15,115 bases of DNA from CBDDRG01 sp051306415. Its GTDB lineage: Bacteria; Pseudomonadota; Gammaproteobacteria; Pseudomonadales; Porticoccaceae. Position 1 is the first letter of the stretch. The number at the start of each line of letters is the position of its first letter. The translations under genes were made by a program, and so were the position numbers. The stretch lies in contig JBPPNE010000125.1 in the NCBI GenBank assembly GCA_051306415.1, positions 1 through 15,115 on the forward strand. The letters run 5' to 3'. Positions 11,859 through 15,115 of this stretch are shown piece after piece. The notes beneath the pieces are model-generated. The model had not been told where the DNA came from, did not search any database, and saw only the letters and a list, made by a program, of their open reading frames with translations.

Positions 11859-13727
11859 GTGGCGCTACTACAAATTTCTGAACCCGGGCAATCTCCTGAT
11901 CCCCACCTGCGCCGCCGCGCCGTTGGTATCGATCTCGGCACCACCAACTCCCTGGTGGCCACTGTGCGCAGTGGCACCCCAGAGACGCTGGCGGATGAGC
12001 AGGACCGACACCTGTTGCCGTCGGTGATCCATTACGGCGCCGACGACATTCTGGTCGGTACCCTAGCGAAAGCCCTCGCGCCAGCGGATGCGTTGAATAC
12101 TCTGGCATCGGTCAAGCGTTACCTGGGGCGCGGTGTCGCAGAGGTGAGCAACCTCGGCACCGAACCGCCCTATGAATTGATCGCGCAAGCCGGCGGGATG
12201 CCGAAATTTCGCACCCGTCGCGGCGATATCAGTCCGGTCGAGGCCTCCGCGGAAATTCTGAAGGCCTTGCGCCAACGTGCCGAGGCCGCTCTCGACGGCG
12301 CTCTCGACGGCGCTGTCATCACCGTGCCCGCCTATTTCGACGACGCCCAGCGCCAAGCCACCAGGGATGCCGCCCTCCTGGCCGGCATCAAGGTTCTGCG
12401 ACTGCTCAGTGAGCCGACCGCGGCGGCGGTAGCCTACGGCCTCGACCAACGCGAGGCGGGCATCATTGCGGTCTACGATCTCGGCGGCGGTACCTTTGAT
12501 GTCTCGATACTGCGCCTGTCCCGTGGCGTCTTTGAAGTCCTCGCCACGGGCGGCGACTCCGCTCTCGGCGGCGACGACTGCGATCGTGCGTTGGGGGAGT
12601 GGCTGCGAGTGCAGGCGAAGCTGCCGGACGCCTTGACGCCGAGCCAGCAGCGCACGCTGATGGATGCTGCCTGTGCCACCAAGGAAGCCCTCTCCACGGC
12701 CGCTAGTGTCCCCGTTATAGTCGCCGGTTGGCACGGCGTCGTGGACAAAGCGCGGTTCAATGCCCTGGTGGCGCCTATCGTGGAAAAAACCCTGCGCGCC
12801 TGCCGGCGCGCGTTGCGCGACGCGGGGGTGACCACCACCGACATTCGCCATGTGGTAATGGTTGGCGGATCCACTCGAATGCCCTTGGTGCGCGATAAAG
12901 TGGCTGAATTTTTCGGACAGCAGCCGCTGGATGGCATTGATCCGGATCGGGTCGTCGCCATCGGCGCCGCAGTGCAGGCCGATGTGCTGGTTGGCAATCG
13001 GCCGGGCGATGAAACGCTGCTGCTGGATGTGATCCCGCTGTCACTGGGCATTGAGACCATGGGCGGCCTGGTGGAAAAAATCATCCACCGCAACACCACT
13101 ATTCCGGTTGCCAAAGCCCAGGATTTCACCACCTTCAAGGATGGTCAAACAGCGATGGCGATCCATATTTTGCAGGGTGAGCGGGAGTTGGTCAGCGACT
13201 GCCGGTCGCTCGCCCGCTTCGAGTTGCGCGGCATTCCGCCCATGGCTGCTGGAGCGGCAAAGGTGCGGGTAACCTATCAGGTGGATGCCGATGGCCTGCT
13301 CAATGTCTTCGCTCGCGAAGTCAACAGTGGCGTTGAGGCTCATGTCGAGGTTAAGCCTTCCTACGGACTCAATGATGGCGAAATTACCCGCATGCTGCAG
13401 GATTCCTTCGCCAACGCCAAGGGCGATATGCAGCAGCGCGCCCTGCGTGAGCAGCAGGTCGAGGCGGATCGAGTGCTCGAAGACCTCGCCGCCGCGTTGC
13501 GGCAGGATGGCAAAACCCTATTGGATGAACGGGAGTACCACTGTCTGGAAGTAGTGCTGGCGGATCTCGCCCTCAGCCGACGGGATAGCCGCGATCACCG
13601 GGAGCTGGCCCGACACATAGAAAGTGTCGCCAAGGCCAGCGAAGAGTTCGCCGCGCGGCGAATGGACAGCGCCATCAAGCGGGCGCTCGCTGGGCGCCAC
13701 CTCAGTGAATTCGATAAAGGCGCCTGA
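11859..13727 (+). CDS. hscA: Fe-S chaperone HscA (Hsp70 family)
   Basis: Specialised Hsp70 that with HscB binds the LPPVK motif of IscU and drives cluster transfer by ATP hydrolysis. It has 622 residues (E. coli 616). The nucleotide-binding domain has GIDLGTTNSLVATVRSG (23-39), ITVPAYFDDAQRQATRDAA (154-172), VYDLGGGTFDVSILRLSRGV (205-224) and VMVGGSTRMPLVRDK. The substrate domain includes DVIPLSLGIETMGGLVEKI and VKPSYGLNDGEI, followed by a helical lid. The GTG start at 11859 is supported by MALLQISEPG, which matches the E. coli HscA start; a ribosome binding site is barely visible. ALDGALDG at 145-152 comes from a 12-bp tandem repeat at 12290-12313 that does not change length relative to E. 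coli. Confidence 0.97.
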   Translation: MALLQISEPGQSPDPHLRRRAVGIDLGTTNSLVATVRSGTPETLADEQDRHLLPSVIHYGADDILVGTLAKALAPADALNTLASVKRYLGRGVAEVSNLGTEPPYELIAQAGGMPKFRTRRGDISPVEASAEILKALRQRAEAALDGALDGAVITVPAYFDDAQRQATRDAALLAGIKVLRLLSEPTAAAVAYGLDQREAGIIAVYDLGGGTFDVSILRLSRGVFEVLATGGDSALGGDDCDRALGEWLRVQAKLPDALTPSQQRTLMDAACATKEALSTAASVPVIVAGWHGVVDKARFNALVAPIVEKTLRACRRALRDAGVTTTDIRHVVMVGGSTRMPLVRDKVAEFFGQQPLDGIDPDRVVAIGAAVQADVLVGNRPGDETLLLDVIPLSLGIETMGGLVEKIIHRNTTIPVAKAQDFTTFKDGQTAMAIHILQGERELVSDCRSLARFELRGIPPMAAGAAKVRVTYQVDADGLLNVFAREVNSGVEAHVEVKPSYGLNDGEITRMLQDSFANAKGDMQQRALREQQVEADRVLEDLAAALRQDGKTLLDEREYHCLEVVLADLALSRRDSRDHRELARHIESVAKASEEFAARRMDSAIKRALAGRHLSEFDKGA

Positions 13728-13728
13728 G

Positions 13729-14067
13729 ATGCCCCAAGTCACTTTCCTGCCGCACGCAACCATCTGCCCCGAGGGCGCGGTGATCGACGTCGAAACTGGT
13801 GAGAGCCTGTGCGCGGCGGCGTTGCGCCGTGGCATCAACATTGAGCATGCCTGTGAGCTGTCCTGCGCTTGCACGACCTGCCATATCCATGTGCGGGAGG
13901 GCTTTGCCACCCTGGTTCCGGCTGACGACCACGAAGAGGATCTACTCGACAAAGCCTGGGGAGTGGAGCCGGACTCCCGCCTCAGTTGCCAGGCGCTGAT
14001 GGGCGGCGGCGACCTAGTGGTGGAGATCCCCCGATACACTATCAACATGGTATCCGAACACCATTGA
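13729..14067 (+). CDS. fdx: [2Fe-2S] ferredoxin, ISC type
   Basis: Adrenodoxin-like ferredoxin that supplies electrons for cluster assembly on IscU. It has 112 residues (E. coli 111). The ligands are at E. coli positions Cys42, Cys48, Cys51 and Cys87 (EHACELSCACTTCHIHVREG and SRLSCQAL), and the C-terminus DLVVEIPRYTINM matches the family closely. ATG 13729 comes one base after the hscA TGA; the frame is open upstream inside hscA, but only this start fits. It is presumably translated by coupling with hscA. Confidence 0.97.
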   Translation: MPQVTFLPHATICPEGAVIDVETGESLCAAALRRGINIEHACELSCACTTCHIHVREGFATLVPADDHEEDLLDKAWGVEPDSRLSCQALMGGGDLVVEIPRYTINMVSEHH

Positions 14068-14092
14068 TCGACGATCTTGACGGAACCTTCTT

Positions 14093-14293
14093 ATGCCCCT
14101 GAAATGGATTGACGTGCAAGAGCTTGCCGTGGCGCTGGTGGAAGCACATGTCGATGTGGATCCACGCTATGTGAACTTTGTGGACTTGCGCAACTGGGTC
14201 ATGCAAATTCCAGAATTTGACGATGACCCGGCGCGATGTGGGGAGAAGGTGCTGGAGGCCATCCAAATGGCTTGGATCGACGAGGCTGACTAG
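14093..14293 (+). CDS. iscX: Fe-S assembly protein IscX
   Basis: Small acidic protein that binds IscS at the site used by frataxin/CyaY and modulates desulfurase activity, possibly acting as an iron adaptor. It has 66 residues, the same length as E. coli IscX, with the conserved start MPLKWIDVQELAVALVEAHV, the central DPRYVNFVDLRNWV and the acidic end FDDDPARCGEKVLEAI...WIDEAD. It starts 25 bases after fdx; CTTGACGGAACC gives a weak ribosome binding site. It is the last gene of the isc operon. No clear intrinsic terminator follows before the ndk promoter. Confidence 0.97.
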   Translation: MPLKWIDVQELAVALVEAHVDVDPRYVNFVDLRNWVMQIPEFDDDPARCGEKVLEAIQMAWIDEAD

Positions 14294-14347
14294 CCAGCGG
14301 TCGATTCTCTCTGTGGTTGGCTGGGTGGCACCGTCTTCAGCCCGTCT

Positions 14348-14376
14348 TTGCCTTGTGAGCTTCGCAACGGTAAAAT
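14348..14376 (+). promoter_or_regulatory. Probable ndk promoter
   Basis: -35 TTGCCT (14348-14353, four of six) and -10 TAAAAT (14371-14376, five of six) with a 17-base spacer lie about 70 bases before the ndk ATG in the 153-base gap after iscX. This suggests ndk has its own promoter in addition to any read-through from isc. Confidence 0.5.
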
Positions 14377-14446
14377 CCCGCACCCTTTCATCTTGTCGGT
14401 GCTTTGTCGGCGACAACACAACCAGACATTGCGGAGTGCATTATCC

Positions 14447-14872
14447 ATGGCGATTGAGCGAACTCTCTCCATTATCAAACCCGATGCGGTAGCTAAAAAT
14501 GTCATTGGCGAGATCGTTGGCCGTTTTGAGAAGGCCGGATTGAAGATTGTCGCGGCGAAAATGCTGCATTTGTCCCAACAGCAGGCCGAAGGTTTTTACG
14601 CCGAACACAAAGGGCGTGGGTTTTTCTCTGATTTGGTTACCTTCATGACCTCTGGCCCCGTGGTAGTCCAGGTGCTGGAGGGGGACAATGCGATCGCCCG
14701 CAATCGTGAGCTGATGGGAGCGACCAACCCCAAGGAAGCGGCAGCCGGCACCATCCGCGCTGATTTTGCTGACACCATCGATGCCAATGCGGTGCACGGC
14801 TCTGATTCGGCGACCTCCGCCGAACGGGAGGTGGCGTACTTCTTCCAGCCGAGCGAAATCCACACTCGTTAA
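14447..14872 (+). CDS. ndk: Nucleoside diphosphate kinase
   Basis: Transfers the gamma-phosphate of ATP to NDPs through a phosphohistidine, keeping NTP and dNTP pools balanced in the cytoplasm. It has 141 residues, typical for bacterial NDK (E. coli 143). Lys11 is in SIIKPDAVAKN, nucleotide-site residues lie in RNRELMGATNPKEA, and the active-site His117 is in ANAVHGSDSATSAEREVAYF. ATG 14447 is used although the frame is open 33 codons upstream, because MAIERTLSIIKPDAV is the family start; GCGGAG precedes it by about 10 bases. It lies between iscX and rlmN, as in Pseudomonas. Confidence 0.97.
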   Translation: MAIERTLSIIKPDAVAKNVIGEIVGRFEKAGLKIVAAKMLHLSQQQAEGFYAEHKGRGFFSDLVTFMTSGPVVVQVLEGDNAIARNRELMGATNPKEAAAGTIRADFADTIDANAVHGSDSATSAEREVAYFFQPSEIHTR

Positions 14873-14896
14873 CCGGCCACTAGCAGCCAAGGTGCC

Positions 14897-15115
14897 ATGA
14901 ACAATCCAGTCGAGTGCGAGCCAGAGGCTCCGAGGAAAATAAATCTTCTCGGTTTATCGGCGGCTGCCCTTGCGGATTTTTTTGCCTCCCTCGGCGAGAA
15001 GCCGTTTCGTGTCACTCAGATTTTGAAGTGGATCCACCAGCGCGGCGTCGCCGACTTTGCGCTGATGAGCGACCTTTCGAAATCCCTGCGCGATACCTTG
15101 GCGGTGGTTGCCGAG
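14897..15115 (+). CDS. rlmN: Dual-specificity 23S rRNA/tRNA (adenine-C2) methyltransferase RlmN, N-terminal part
   Basis: Radical-SAM methyltransferase that makes m2A at 23S rRNA A2503 and at tRNA position 37; it needs a [4Fe-4S] cluster, so it is a client of the operon upstream. The first 73 codons are in the window: MNNPVECEPEAPRKINLLGL, then FFASLGEKPFRVTQILKWIH and MSDLSKSLRDTLAVVAE. This is the RlmN N-terminal accessory domain, and the frame is open at the window end. The CxxxCxxC motif lies outside. The ATG follows ndk by 24 bases, with AAGG only four bases before it, so co-transcription with ndk is likely. Confidence 0.9.
   Translation, partial: MNNPVECEPEAPRKINLLGLSAAALADFFASLGEKPFRVTQILKWIHQRGVADFALMSDLSKSLRDTLAVVAE

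Noticed and set aside
12290..12313. CTCGACGGCGCT tandem repeat in hscA
   Set aside because: The protein has the same length as E. coli HscA at this point, so it is not an expansion.
12063..12851. 262-codon minus-strand open frame inside hscA
   Set aside because: Low-complexity Gly/Arg/Ala-rich shadow of the highly conserved HscA nucleotide-binding domain.

Overview
The window is from a gammaproteobacterium, judging by gene content and order. The right half is a complete isc iron-sulfur cluster operon (iscR-iscS-iscU-iscA-hscB-hscA-fdx-iscX) followed by ndk and the start of rlmN. This is the order known from Pseudomonas-like and other non-enteric Gammaproteobacteria. Every key catalytic or ligand residue checked in these proteins is at its usual E. 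coli number. The species cannot be named from the sequence alone.

Layout: (1) 1-920, the C-terminal part of a type-B carboxylesterase. (2) 921-1200, hairpin-rich intergenic DNA with a REP-like palindrome. (3) 1201-2939, a wrecked type I-E CRISPR-Cas locus: about 30 codons of a WYL-type regulator fused to a cas3 that has lost its HD nuclease and most of RecA2, then a cse1/casA start truncated after about 95 codons. There is no CRISPR array and no other cas gene. (4) 2940-4340, a 3' remnant of one GT14-like glycosyltransferase gene and then a nearly complete paralogue. (5) 4296-6207, two decayed insertion sequences on the minus strand: an IS630-family copy (one frameshift, two amber stops) next to an IS3-family orfB remnant (two ambers, frameshifts, a small insertion). 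(6) 6385-7161, trmJ on the minus strand. (7) 7179-7442, a non-coding element with perfect 20-bp terminal inverted repeats and two strong internal hairpins, between trmJ and suhB. (8) 7627-8430 suhB, then the isc operon to 14293, ndk and rlmN.

How it works together: iscR is preceded by a good sigma-70-type promoter and two adjacent matches to the IscR type-1 operator, so the operon probably feeds back on its own output as in E. coli. IscS supplies sulfur, IscU is the scaffold, HscB/HscA release the cluster, IscA and ferredoxin assist, and IscX modulates. RlmN, downstream, is itself a [4Fe-4S] radical-SAM enzyme. trmJ, suhB, ndk and rlmN are housekeeping genes. The stretch 921-6360 is an accessory segment in decay, dominated by deletions, frameshifts and IS debris.

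The least explained pieces are the nested inverted-repeat element at 7179-7442, an exact-period 12-bp triple repeat that runs into the iscU ribosome binding site, the WYL-Cas3 deletion chimera, and an open minus-strand segment around 6221-6345. No intact new multi-gene system was found.
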